Positions 16,257 through 24,500 are shown, counted from the stretch's first letter. The stretch: DNA of 64,000 nucleotides from UKL13-2 sp947085425 (GCA_947085425.1 CAMTWK010000028.1:67457-131456); one strand, 5' to 3'. The notes: generated by a model not told the origin, from the letters alone. Made by a program: numbers and translations.

Positions 16257-17978
16257 ATGCTCATGACTAACCAGCTCTTCTTTGGCGACAATCTGCAAAT
16301 ACTGCGTGATCACGTTGGCGATGAATCAGTCGACCTCATCTATCTCGATCCGCCGTTTAATTCCAAGCGCGATTACAACCTGCTCTTCAAAACGCCGAAA
16401 GGCCACGAGTCTGACGCGCAGATCACCGCCTTTGAAGATACTTGGCACTGGGGCGGGCAGGCGCAGGACGAGTTCCGTGAGCTCGAAAAATCGATGAATA
16501 CTGATGTCGCCGAGATGATGCGCGCGCTGCGTCAGTTCCTCGGTGAGAACGATATGATGGCCTATCTCACGATGATGGCTAATCGCCTAATTGAAATGCA
16601 TCGCGTCTTAAAGCCAACGGGGAGCTTGTATTTGCACTGCGACCCGACGGCAAGTCACTATTTGAAGATTGTGCTAGACGGCGTGTTCGGAAAAGAAAAT
16701 TTCAGAAATGAAATCTCGTGGAAGCGTTCAAGTGCTCACAGTGACACTAAACAAGGAATGAAGCGATGCGGAAAAATCCGTGACGTAATTTTTTGGTATA
16801 CGAAGGGTAGTAAATACAAATGGAATACTCAGTTCACCCCTTATTCAAAAGAGTATCTGGAGAACGAATATCGTCACGCTGATGAGAGCGGCAGAAATTA
16901 CAAGGAGATGGACTTAACCGCAGCGAAGCCAGGAGGTGATACTCAATACGAATGGCGCGTCAAAAGAATTGCATTGCCAGGGCGGCGCTGGGAAGCCGAC
17001 ATCAATGACGAATACCTATCTCCGAAAAAGGGATACTCGTATTCCTCTGTTTTTCCTTACTCGGGGCGAATTTGGGCATATTCTAAAGAAAACCTTTTGG
17101 AATTCGCGAAAGGTGGGCGGTTGATTCATCGCGAAACTGGCATGCCACGCCTAAAGTTGTTCGCAGATGAAATGCCTGGTATTCCATTGCAAGATGCATG
17201 GGACGATATATCGCCAGCATCTGGTGGAGAGTATCTTGGCTATCCAACCCAGAAACCGCTTGCGCTTCTCGAACGCATCATCAGCGTCTCGTCCAACGAG
17301 GGGGATGTGGTTCTTGATCCATTCTGCGGATGCGGTACGGCGCTGGATGCGGCTCAAAAATTAAACCGTAACTGGATCGGCATCGACATCACGCATTTGG
17401 CGGTGTCGCTCATCGAGAAGCGTTTGAAAAATCGTTACCCAGCTCTCAACAAAAAAGGCGCGTTTGTCGTTGAAGGTGTGCCGCAGGATTTCGCTGGTGC
17501 GCGCGATCTAGCTGATCGCGACAAACACCAATTCCAGTTGTGGGCGTGTTCGTTGGTGAGCATGCAACCGTATCGCGGCGGCAAGAAAGGGGCGGATCAG
17601 GGCATTGATGGCTTGGGCTTTGTTGAAGTCGCCAACGGCAAAACGGAAAAAATAATTGTCTCGGTCAAAGGTGGTGAAAACGTCGGTGCCTCAATGATTC
17701 GTGATTTAAAGGGCACCGTGGAACGCGAGAAAGCGGCCATCGGGCTATTTGTCACACTCACGCCGCCAACGAAACCAATGATGACTGAGGCCGCCAGCGC
17801 GGGGCATTATGAGTCGCCTCACCACGGCGGCTTTCCACGCATTCAGATTCTCAGCATTGCCGGTATTCTGGACGGCACCGAACGGCCGCGTTGGCCAGAC
17901 CTTTCGTTTGGCGAACATAACTTCAAGAAGGCGAAGGTAGAGAAAAAAACTGGCAAACAGAAGGGGTTGTTTGAGTAA
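16257..17978 (+). CDS. Beta-class DNA methyltransferase fused to an Mrr-like nuclease domain
   Basis: 573 residues. The amino-methyltransferase motif IV (DPPFNS, residues 31-36) precedes motif I (DPFCGCGTALDAA, about 353-365), the order of beta-class N6-adenine/N4-cytosine enzymes such as type III Mod. The stretch between them (about 140-310) is the likely target-recognition part and looks richer in AT than the ends, suggesting exchange. After about residue 410 there is an added domain with GADQGIDG near 445 and IIVSVKGG near 465, the Mrr-like PD-(D/E)xK pattern, in which the E/Q before the lysine is a serine. A single protein may therefore both modify and cut DNA, or sense modified DNA. The start is ATG 16257 or 16263; neither has a clear Shine-Dalgarno. 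A membrane protein gene follows after 2 bp. The methylase call is firm; the nuclease activity is inferred. Confidence 0.85.
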   Translation: MLMTNQLFFGDNLQILRDHVGDESVDLIYLDPPFNSKRDYNLLFKTPKGHESDAQITAFEDTWHWGGQAQDEFRELEKSMNTDVAEMMRALRQFLGENDMMAYLTMMANRLIEMHRVLKPTGSLYLHCDPTASHYLKIVLDGVFGKENFRNEISWKRSSAHSDTKQGMKRCGKIRDVIFWYTKGSKYKWNTQFTPYSKEYLENEYRHADESGRNYKEMDLTAAKPGGDTQYEWRVKRIALPGRRWEADINDEYLSPKKGYSYSSVFPYSGRIWAYSKENLLEFAKGGRLIHRETGMPRLKLFADEMPGIPLQDAWDDISPASGGEYLGYPTQKPLALLERIISVSSNEGDVVLDPFCGCGTALDAAQKLNRNWIGIDITHLAVSLIEKRLKNRYPALNKKGAFVVEGVPQDFAGARDLADRDKHQFQLWACSLVSMQPYRGGKKGADQGIDGLGFVEVANGKTEKIIVSVKGGENVGASMIRDLKGTVEREKAAIGLFVTLTPPTKPMMTEAASAGHYESPHHGGFPRIQILSIAGILDGTERPRWPDLSFGEHNFKKAKVEKKTGKQKGLFE

Positions 17979-17980
17979 TC

Positions 17981-18775
17981 ATGAGCGATCCAATGGAGCC
18001 AATTAATAAAGCGATTGCAAAAATGGCGCAGCAAATCGCAATGGGTCCGCCTCTGATGGCTTATGAGCAGTCGCTTGAGCTGATTGAAAAAGTTGAAGCA
18101 AGATTGGCCAAGCATGGGCAACGGCTACCAAAATCAGTATATAAAGCGCTTATCGTGCCACTAATGCTAATGGTTCGGGGTGTAGAGAGTATTGTTACGG
18201 AATCGATAAAGCTTTTTATCTCTCTTGCCACTATTGCCTATTTGGGCATTTTCGCTGTTGGGGTCTTGCCTGCTGAGTATTCTGCTGTCGCGAATGGTTT
18301 GCTAATACTCGCAATTGTGGTTACATCGATGATGATTATTTTCCCCGCTCCAAGCACATATTGCTCCGAAGGAATTAACTCTAAATATGTGGCAACGGTC
18401 AAAGATCAATTCACGCATTGGAGAGAAAGGAGTGCTAAGCGAGTTGAACTAGTTGCGAAAAATGTAAAGCTATTCGAAGAACGAACTCAACGGCGGCTGG
18501 TGATTTTCAGATGGTTACTTGCTGCTAGCTGGGCAGTAGTTAGCCTATTTACCGGTGAGCTGATTAAGGCAGTCACGGCTACTCCACCGCGCGCCATTGA
18601 CATTGCGCCACTACTACCTTCGATTCTATTGATTGGCGCTATTTTTATATTTGTAGAAATCTACGCTAGAGGACTGGACATTGTTTACCGAAGCATTGAA
18701 TTTGGCTGTAACGAAACGATTGCACAGATTGATCGATGTGAGCGACTAGAAGCGGAACAGAAGCACGGTCGATAG
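17981..18775 (+). CDS. Hypothetical four-helix membrane protein, partner of the methyltransferase
   Basis: 264 residues, not recognised. A charged N-terminal region (about 1-55, helical, with VEARLAKHGQRLPKSVYK) precedes hydrophobic segments at about 78-98, 106-125, 177-200 and 213-233. Between the second and third pair lies a long basic amphipathic stretch (HWRERSAKRVELVAKNVKLFEERTQRR) likely in the cytoplasm. A short charged tail ends the protein. It starts 2 bp after the methyltransferase stop, so translation is coupled. The gene is visibly AT-richer than the surrounding core genes, which suits recent acquisition. The tight coupling suggests a joint function, for example a membrane effector of a defence system, but no motif shows this. 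Confidence 0.7.
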   Translation: MSDPMEPINKAIAKMAQQIAMGPPLMAYEQSLELIEKVEARLAKHGQRLPKSVYKALIVPLMLMVRGVESIVTESIKLFISLATIAYLGIFAVGVLPAEYSAVANGLLILAIVVTSMMIIFPAPSTYCSEGINSKYVATVKDQFTHWRERSAKRVELVAKNVKLFEERTQRRLVIFRWLLAASWAVVSLFTGELIKAVTATPPRAIDIAPLLPSILLIGAIFIFVEIYARGLDIVYRSIEFGCNETIAQIDRCERLEAEQKHGR

Positions 18776-18949
18776 GTAACCCAATGATTTGGCTTCGCAA
18801 ATTGGATGCTGGCTTCGCAGGGGTGATAGTTTTTAGCGAGTTGCCTTGCTTCTGGAATGCCAAGACTCCGCCAGGTGGGACATGCTGATGGGCAAAAATA
18901 AAAAATACAAACCCTAACATTGACGGGCAACTTCGAGCCAAAACACGTT

Positions 18950-18975
18950 AAAACGCCCGCCGATATTAGACTTTT
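18950..18975. repeat. Right copy of 26-bp direct repeat; overlaps the end of acr3
   Basis: Exact copy of 16152-16177. Bases 18966-18975 are the stop codon and last codons of acr3, so this copy is probably the original. Left of the exact match both copies keep loose similarity for about 15 more bases. Confidence 0.85.
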
Positions 18976-20060
18976 CGTTTTAAATTCGCGCCCGCTTCGT
19001 ACCAAGGCTTGGTGGCGTTGACAACCTTAACCACCACCAACATGATTGGCACCTCGATCAGCACACCGACCACGGTGGCGAGCGCCGCGCCCGACTCGAA
19101 GCCAAACAAACTGATCGCGGCTGCGACCGCGAGCTCAAAAAAATTGGACGCACCGATCAATGCCGATGGGCCCGCGACCGCGTGTTTTTCGCCGAGTCGC
19201 CGGTTCAACCAGTAAGCGAGCGAGGAATTAAAGATCACCTGGATCAGGATCGGCACAGCCAGCAAAACAATCACCAACGGCTGACGCAAAATCGCCTCGC
19301 CCTGGTACGCAAATAACAGTACTAACGTGAGCAGCAATGCGCCCGTCGACCACGGTTGGATATGCTGCATTGCCCGATCAAAGTTTTCTTGACCGCGCGC
19401 GAGCAACATCCGCCTGAGCAGCTGCGCGATTCCCACCGGAATAACAATGTAGAGCACCACAGAGGTCAGGAGCGTCGCCCATGGCACGATAATGCTGGAT
19501 ATGCCGAGTAATAACGCGACCAGCGGGGCAAAGGCAAACACCATGATGAGATCATTCAGCGCCACTTGCGAAAGCGTGAAATAAGGGTCACCGTTGGTCA
19601 GGCGGCTCCAGACAAACACCATCGCCGTGCACGGTGCGGCCGCCAGCAAAATCAGGCCGGCAATATAACTGTCGATTTGTTCGGCAGGCAACAGCGGCGC
19701 AAATAAATGACGGATAAACAACCAGCCCAGCAGGGCCATGCTAAACGGCTTGACCAGCCAGTTCACCACCAGCGTCACACCGATGCCACGTACATGTTGC
19801 CGAATCTGCCCAAGCGCGGCAAAGTCGATACGGATCAGCATCGGAATAATCATCACCCAGATCAGCAGACCAACCGGCAAATTCACCCGGGCGATTTCGA
19901 GTGAGCCGATCAATTTGATTCCGTCGGGCATGATCTGCCCAATTGCAATGCCAACAATAATACAAAGCGCCACCCACGCGGTCAGATAACGCTCAAAAAA
20001 ATTCATCGGCGCCGGCGCGGCAACGTCATTCGCGCGGGCAGCTGGGTCGGCAGATTTCAT
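18966..20060 (-). CDS. acr3: ACR3-family arsenite efflux permease
   Basis: 364 residues with about ten transmembrane segments. The family signature is AAAPCTAMVFVWSRLTNGDPYFTL, including the essential membrane cysteine, together with NDLIMVFAFAPLV and the late GASNFFELAVAAAISLFG. It exports As(III) and possibly Sb(III), driven by the proton gradient. The start overlaps the arsC stop by 4 bp (ATGA). The C-terminal codons lie in a direct repeat that bounds the neighbouring cassette. It is often annotated arsB, although it is unrelated to the ArsB permease family. Confidence 0.95.
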   Translation of the reverse strand: MKSADPAARANDVAAPAPMNFFERYLTAWVALCIIVGIAIGQIMPDGIKLIGSLEIARVNLPVGLLIWVMIIPMLIRIDFAALGQIRQHVRGIGVTLVVNWLVKPFSMALLGWLFIRHLFAPLLPAEQIDSYIAGLILLAAAPCTAMVFVWSRLTNGDPYFTLSQVALNDLIMVFAFAPLVALLLGISSIIVPWATLLTSVVLYIVIPVGIAQLLRRMLLARGQENFDRAMQHIQPWSTGALLLTLVLLFAYQGEAILRQPLVIVLLAVPILIQVIFNSSLAYWLNRRLGEKHAVAGPSALIGASNFFELAVAAAISLFGFESGAALATVVGVLIEVPIMLVVVKVVNATKPWYEAGANLKRKV

Positions 20061-20551
20061 TTGGAGTGAATTTGTTTCAGTGCATTGGTCAGCGCCAGAG
20101 GATCGAGCTTTGCTACCGGAATGTCCACCAAAAATTCAATGCGACGCTTGATCGCCAAAAAGGTCTGTTCAAACGCGGCGCGTTTTTCAGCGTCGCCGCC
20201 CGGCGTGTTTGACGGATCGGGAAATCCCCAGTGTGCGGTAGCAGGGTGGCCCAGCCATACCGGGCAAACCTCGCCAGCCGCATCATCACAGACCGTGATG
20301 ATGATATCCATCACGGGACCACCCGGCACGACAAAATCATCCCACGATTTACTCTTGAACGTGGTTGTATCAAATCCCAACCGGGCGACCTTTTCGAGCG
20401 CAAATGGATTCGGTGCGGATTTGGGGTGGCTGCCGGCACTAAACGCTTGAAATTTACCCGCGCCGAGTTTATTCAACAGCGCCTCGGCCATCACCGAGCG
20501 CGCCGAATTGTGGGTACACAGAAAAAGCACGTTGAAGATACGATCAGTCAC
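20057..20551 (-). CDS. arsC: Arsenate reductase, low-molecular-weight phosphatase type
   Basis: 164 residues starting at a GTG (20551) that overlaps the end of arsI by 8 bp. The P-loop CTHNSARS (C12 to R18) and the later VCDDAAGEVCPVWLG block with redox cysteines place it in the LMW-PTPase-like, thioredoxin-coupled arsenate reductases. It reduces arsenate to arsenite for export by Acr3. The DPSNTPGGDAEKRAAFEQTF motif has the general acid. The open extension to 20749 runs antisense-free through arsI in another frame and is not used. Frame and overlap on both sides indicate one operon. Confidence 0.93.
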   Translation of the reverse strand: MTDRIFNVLFLCTHNSARSVMAEALLNKLGAGKFQAFSAGSHPKSAPNPFALEKVARLGFDTTTFKSKSWDDFVVPGGPVMDIIITVCDDAAGEVCPVWLGHPATAHWGFPDPSNTPGGDAEKRAAFEQTFLAIKRRIEFLVDIPVAKLDPLALTNALKQIHSK

Positions 20552-21074
20552 AGCACGTGCCTTTTGCTGACATGCTGGCTGGGATTGGCATTGATACTGT
20601 TGTCGAGTCCGGAACCGGTGAACAACATGCAGAAGCGGATGTTTTGACCACCGCTGTCGCCGTTGTCGTCGCTCCTGCCGTTGTTGTCTTTGCTGGTTTG
20701 CCATTGAAGGTTGGAATCGAATCCAGCGTGTGAAAACTTTCCCAGGCAATGCCGGACGGATCCATCAGCCAATATTTATCCGATCTGGCGTAGCAACAGC
20801 TGGCCCCCGTTTCCGCAATCACCGCACCGCCGGCATTCTGTAATCGCGTGTGGATATCCGCCAATTCTGATGCGTTCTCAGCTTGCAAACCCAGATGATT
20901 CACACCCGCCGCATTGCCCCGCGACGAAATGGCAAAATTAATACGCGGATCATCGAGCATCCACTTTGCGTAGTCATCCTTTTGTACATTCGGTGAGGCG
21001 CCAAACATGGCGGAATAAAAACGGGTGGATTGCGCCAGATCAGTCACGGCGACATGGACGTGAAAGCGCTTCAT
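20544..21074 (-). CDS. arsI: ArsI/CadI-type vicinal-oxygen-chelate dioxygenase (C-As lyase) with cysteine-rich tail
   Basis: 176 residues. The VOC (glyoxalase-like) domain spans about 1-120, with H5, H60 and E112 as candidate iron ligands. The vicinal cysteines C93-C94 in GASCCYARSDKYW match the trivalent organoarsenical site of ArsI. The known reaction is oxygen-dependent cleavage of the carbon-arsenic bond of methylarsonite and aromatic arsenicals, giving arsenite. A Thr/Ala/Ser-rich tail (about 125-176) carries two more Cys pairs (SACCSPV and GTCCD). Related proteins are also named CadI (cadmium-induced), so the substrate is not certain. It overlaps arsR by 4 bp and arsC by 8 bp, which supports arsenic. 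Confidence 0.88.
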   Translation of the reverse strand: MKRFHVHVAVTDLAQSTRFYSAMFGASPNVQKDDYAKWMLDDPRINFAISSRGNAAGVNHLGLQAENASELADIHTRLQNAGGAVIAETGASCCYARSDKYWLMDPSGIAWESFHTLDSIPTFNGKPAKTTTAGATTTATAVVKTSASACCSPVPDSTTVSMPIPASMSAKGTCCD

Positions 21075-21445
21075 GCAGATCTCCTTTTTGGTGTTTTCGC
21101 TGATACAGAAGTGGTTTTTTTAGGTTTGCCACTGTCCTTGGTGAACGTGGTGGCACAACTTGCACCCGCGCAACAGTTCTCGGTCAGGTAATCAATGAGC
21201 CTGCTCATGGTGGCGAAATTGGCGGAATAGATGATCGAGCGGCCATTGGGTGCGGCGATCGTTAATCCGGCATGGGTCAATTCCTTGAGGTGAAACGACA
21301 ATGTGGCATTGGCAAAGCCAAGCTTTTCGGCAATCGCGCCAACCGGCAACCCTTCGGGCCCGGTTTCAACCAACAACCGATAAATGGCGAGGCGCGATTC
21401 CTGTGCCAGCGCAGCGAGTGCACCAATGATTTTTTTTGTTTCCAT
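21071..21445 (-). CDS. arsR: ArsR-family transcriptional repressor
   Basis: 124 residues. The winged helix-turn-helix spans about 10-80 with the recognition helix FANATLSFHLKELTHAGL. There is no classical CVCDL metal site in the helix. Instead a C-terminal cluster C91-C92-x4-C97 (ENCCAGASC) resembles the arsenite site of Acidithiobacillus-type ArsR (vicinal cysteines plus a third). After that comes a basic, low-complexity tail (KPKKTTSVSAKTPKRR). It should release its operator on binding As(III) or methylarsonite. It is the first gene of arsR-arsI-arsC-acr3. Promoter and operator are readable immediately upstream and imply a leaderless or near-leaderless transcript. Confidence 0.92.
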   Translation of the reverse strand: METKKIIGALAALAQESRLAIYRLLVETGPEGLPVGAIAEKLGFANATLSFHLKELTHAGLTIAAPNGRSIIYSANFATMSRLIDYLTENCCAGASCATTFTKDSGKPKKTTSVSAKTPKRRSA

Positions 21446-21480
21446 ATTTCCAGTATTATCGAAATAATAAGTGCAGTCAA
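21445..21480 (-). promoter_or_regulatory. arsR promoter with overlapping inverted-repeat operator
   Basis: On the minus strand TTGACT (21480-21475) and AATACT (21457-21452) are separated by exactly 17 bases, a good sigma-70 match. An inverted repeat TATTTC-N10-GAAATA (21445-21466) covers the -10 box, the place expected for an ArsR operator. The predicted start of transcription falls at about the A of the arsR start codon, so the mRNA would have almost no leader. Confidence 0.65.
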
Positions 21481-21683
21481 GTTATTTTTATGAATTTGCC
21501 TCGTTGTTTTTTTGCGCGGGGTTGCATCACCCGGCGGGTATACGCAGTGCGTAAACATCGCGTCATCTTGCCGACCAACGATTTTTGCGTGCGCCTTCAA
21601 CATATTTCGAATCCACCCCGGTGTGTAGTGCGTACACATGGTTATCTCGTCATAATGGCGACAAACCATTTTAAGAAAACCCA

Positions 21684-22562
21684 ATGAACAAAATTTTTCT
21701 CCTTGTCTGCGTTGCGATATTGACCGCGCTGGTTTCGTCAAAGGTACACGCTCAGTCGCTGCCACCACTTGAATTCGGAGTTGGATTGTTCCAGCCTGAC
21801 AAGGAAAAAAATGACGCCACGTATAAACCGCTGGCAGAGTATCTTTCGAAGAAGCTCAATCGCCCGGTTAAGCTGCGCACGGTGGACACTTGGGAAGGTC
21901 TGGCCAAGTCGCTGGCGTCGGGGGAAACCGACCTGGCGCTTATGGGACCGTGGGGTTATGTGTTGGCCAATTACCATTCTGGCGCCGAGGTGGTGGCAAC
22001 CATTCTTTACCAGGATAAACCGGAATATTTCGCCATTATGGTGACCCACCCAAACAGTGGTATCAGCACGATAGATGATTTAAAAGGCAAAACATTCGCT
22101 TTTGGTGATAAGGGTTCGACCTCCGGATTTTTGATTCCCTCCCATGAATTTTTTAAGCGCGGCATTGTGGCGGAGAAATATTTCGCCAAAGTCATTAACA
22201 CCAAACATCAGGCGATTGAAACGCAGGTCACCCGCGGTGAATTGGACGCCGGCGCCGACTACAACCGCAACCGCGATGCGATGATCGAGCAGGGCTTGAT
22301 CAAGGCGTCTGACAGTAAGATATTTTGGACATCGGCGGCGTTGCCAAATGACGCCTTTGCGGTGTCAGCCAGTTTGGCAAAAGACAAATTGTTTACCGCC
22401 AAACTGGCCGCCGCATTGCAAGAAATTGGCGGCGAACTAAAAAGTCAGCCGACGCTTTTGCCCAACAACTACACCGGCTTTGTTGCAAAGGACAATCAGT
22501 ATTACGCGCCGATAAAAGATGCGGCGTTGGCGCTAGGCTGGTTGTTGCCAAAGAAAAAATAG
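21684..22562 (+). CDS. phnD: PhnD-like periplasmic binding protein (phosphonate/phosphite/phosphate or arsenic oxyanion)
   Basis: 292 residues with a cleavable signal peptide (about 1-23, ending VHA). The PhnD-type fold is shown by LEFGVGLFQPDKEKN, the ligand loop DLALMGPWGYVLAN, FAFGDKGSTSGFLIPSHEF (the Ser-Thr-Ser anion site), and AGADYNRNRDAM. It captures a phosphonate-like anion for an ABC importer. It is divergent from the arsenic operon with a 238-bp shared upstream region. The permease gene phnE follows after 45 bp but no ATPase (phnC) is present. Relatives next to arsenic genes (AioX type) sense arsenite, so an arsenic-related ligand is possible; the sequence alone does not decide. 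Confidence 0.85.
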   Translation: MNKIFLLVCVAILTALVSSKVHAQSLPPLEFGVGLFQPDKEKNDATYKPLAEYLSKKLNRPVKLRTVDTWEGLAKSLASGETDLALMGPWGYVLANYHSGAEVVATILYQDKPEYFAIMVTHPNSGISTIDDLKGKTFAFGDKGSTSGFLIPSHEFFKRGIVAEKYFAKVINTKHQAIETQVTRGELDAGADYNRNRDAMIEQGLIKASDSKIFWTSAALPNDAFAVSASLAKDKLFTAKLAAALQEIGGELKSQPTLLPNNYTGFVAKDNQYYAPIKDAALALGWLLPKKK

Positions 22563-22607
22563 GCCACGTCTGTTGATGCCGCCATTCATCGCTTCATTTT
22601 TTCGTTT

Positions 22608-23480
22608 ATGAATCAGCGCGAACCTGCTTTTTCCTCGCGCTGGATGGCGAGTTTGCTGTTTGCCTATGCGGGCATTGTTGCGCTGTGTATAGCCAGCCTC
22701 GTGGTGGCGGGGGATTTTTCACTTGGCCGCAAACCATGGGAAAACTTGAAGACTACTTTGGTAGAGCTGTCCGTGCCGTCGTTCATCAACGTTTGGTTCG
22801 GACACGAAGCGCTGGAATTTCGAAATGACGCGGGCAAACTATTGCGCGTCGAAAATCAGCGCGAGACCGAATTAAAATATCTTGGCGGGGTCGGCGCGGC
22901 GGTTTGGACAACCTTCAAAATTGCCACCTTGGGTACATTGCTTGCCGCGATTTTGGGCGCGCCATTGGGCGTGCTGGCGGCAAAAAATATGCATGCGCCC
23001 CTGCCGCTGGCGTGGCTGGCGCGGCGGCTGTTGGACGTCGCACGTTCGATTCATGCGTTGGTGTTTGGTTTGTTGATTGTCGGCATTATCGGTCTCGGGC
23101 CAATGGCGGGAATTTTGGCCATTGGTCTGCATTCAATGGGAACGCTGGGAAAATTGTTCGCCGAAGCGATTGAAACATTGGACATGCGCGGAGTGGAGGC
23201 GGTGCGGGCGACGGGTGCCACGCCGGTGCAGATCCTGTTGTTTGCAGTGTGGCCGGCCATGATGCCGACCTTCAGCTCGAATCATCTCTATCTGTGGGAA
23301 TACAATATTCGCGACTCGACCGTGCTCGGCCTGATTGGTGCCGGCGGGTTGGGATTATTGGTGAGTGAAGCGGTATCGCTTTTTCAGTGGGGACGATTGG
23401 CCACACTGTTGATTGCCATCGTCTTGATGGTGGTGGCGTTTGATGCCATCTCGCGAAAAATTCGTCAACGTTTAATTTAG
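22608..23480 (+). CDS. phnE: PhnE-like ABC transporter permease
   Basis: 290 residues with about six hydrophobic segments. The C-terminal permease loop reads EAIETLDMRGVEAVRATGATPVQILLFAVWPAMMPTF, the EAA motif that contacts the ATPase, followed by YNIRDSTVLGLIGAGGLGLLVSEA, typical of PhnE. It forms the membrane channel with PhnD as binding protein. No ATPase gene is next to it; the adjoining gene is tonB on the other strand. It either borrows an ATPase encoded elsewhere or is no longer functional. The reading frame is intact. Confidence 0.87.
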   Translation: MNQREPAFSSRWMASLLFAYAGIVALCIASLVVAGDFSLGRKPWENLKTTLVELSVPSFINVWFGHEALEFRNDAGKLLRVENQRETELKYLGGVGAAVWTTFKIATLGTLLAAILGAPLGVLAAKNMHAPLPLAWLARRLLDVARSIHALVFGLLIVGIIGLGPMAGILAIGLHSMGTLGKLFAEAIETLDMRGVEAVRATGATPVQILLFAVWPAMMPTFSSNHLYLWEYNIRDSTVLGLIGAGGLGLLVSEAVSLFQWGRLATLLIAIVLMVVAFDAISRKIRQRLI

Positions 23481-23487
23481 TTGGTCC

Positions 23488-24477
23488 TTATTTTGCCTCG
23501 ATGGTGCCGCCCTTCATGAACATCCAGGTGCGGGTGATGTGCAGAATATCGGTGTCGCGTTTGATCTCGTTTGAGAAGCGATCGTAAGGAGCGGCCAAAA
23601 CAACTATTCTTTTTGCCGCCTGATCCAATACTTTTTTGCCAGACGAGCGATCGATCGTGATCGACTCGACCTCGCCGTTTGCCTTGATCGCCACCGTTAA
23701 TTGCAATTGACCGTGGATGCCTTTTTGTTTTGCCTCCTCCGGGTAATTGAGGTTGCCGACTCGTTCAACTTTTTGCCGCCAGTTGTCGACATAGTTTGCA
23801 AAACGGTACTCGGCCGCGCGTGCACCGATAAAGGTTCGTTTCGGCCGCTGCTGATAGGCGTCATATTCTTTCGTCAGCTGCGCCTCGAGTTTGGTGATTT
23901 CGATTGATCGTTGCATCAGCGTGGTCGCAGCCGTTTGGTTCGGTGTGCCTGATGGCGGTGTGGTATTGCTTTGCACCACTTTGGCGGCCGCTTTTGCTTG
24001 CGCCATGAGGGTTTTCATTTCAGATTCGAGTACTTGAATGCGTTCCTGTGCGGCACGCAGTTCATTTTTAGCCGCGGATTGATCGATCGCGGGTAGTGGT
24101 GTTTTTGCGCGGCGTTTTTCATCGGTATTACCACCGCCGTCCAGATTGGCTTGCGCCAGCGCATCGGCGTTCTGGGGCCGCGTTGCCGACTTTGAATTCA
24201 CCAGCACCACCTCCATGAGGTTGTGGGGAGGTGCAAATTGTCTGGCATCAATCATCGCAAAACCAACGCCGACCACTGGAAAGATATGCAGACTGATGGA
24301 AATAACGGTGGCCGTTTGCATTGGAATGGAAACGGCAAACAGCTTTTGAATCGACAACGCAATTGGCGGCGGGGGAAGGGCGGCCACCGCGTCGAGTTTT
24401 GCGTCGAGGCGGGTATTGAGTTGGTGCGCGACCTGCCGGGGTCGCTCGAATAATTTGAGCACGGCGGTCACGAGCAA
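23488..24477 (-). CDS. tonB: TonB-family energy transducer
   Basis: 329 residues. A cytoplasmic N-terminal stretch, one membrane helix (about 52-75, TATVISISLHIFPVVGVGF), a long helical and Pro/Ala/Gln-rich periplasmic linker (about 90-215), and a C-terminal TonB domain (about 225-325) with RVGNLNYPEEAKQKGIHGQLQLTVAIKANGEVESITIDRSSGKKVLD. It couples the proton motive force to outer-membrane receptors. The start at 24477 is a TTG; a GTG at 24471 or a later ATG before the helix are alternatives. No exbB/exbD is adjacent. It lies 23 bp after the RNB exonuclease on the same strand. Confidence 0.85.
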   Translation of the reverse strand: MLVTAVLKLFERPRQVAHQLNTRLDAKLDAVAALPPPPIALSIQKLFAVSIPMQTATVISISLHIFPVVGVGFAMIDARQFAPPHNLMEVVLVNSKSATRPQNADALAQANLDGGGNTDEKRRAKTPLPAIDQSAAKNELRAAQERIQVLESEMKTLMAQAKAAAKVVQSNTTPPSGTPNQTAATTLMQRSIEITKLEAQLTKEYDAYQQRPKRTFIGARAAEYRFANYVDNWRQKVERVGNLNYPEEAKQKGIHGQLQLTVAIKANGEVESITIDRSSGKKVLDQAAKRIVVLAAPYDRFSNEIKRDTDILHITRTWMFMKGGTIEAK

Positions 24478-24500
24478 AGGGGCGGCATCATGCCGATATT

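Noticed and set aside
18776..18949. Short frames between the membrane protein gene and acr3
   Set aside because: They are antisense or out of frame, short, and carry no start signal; no gene supported.
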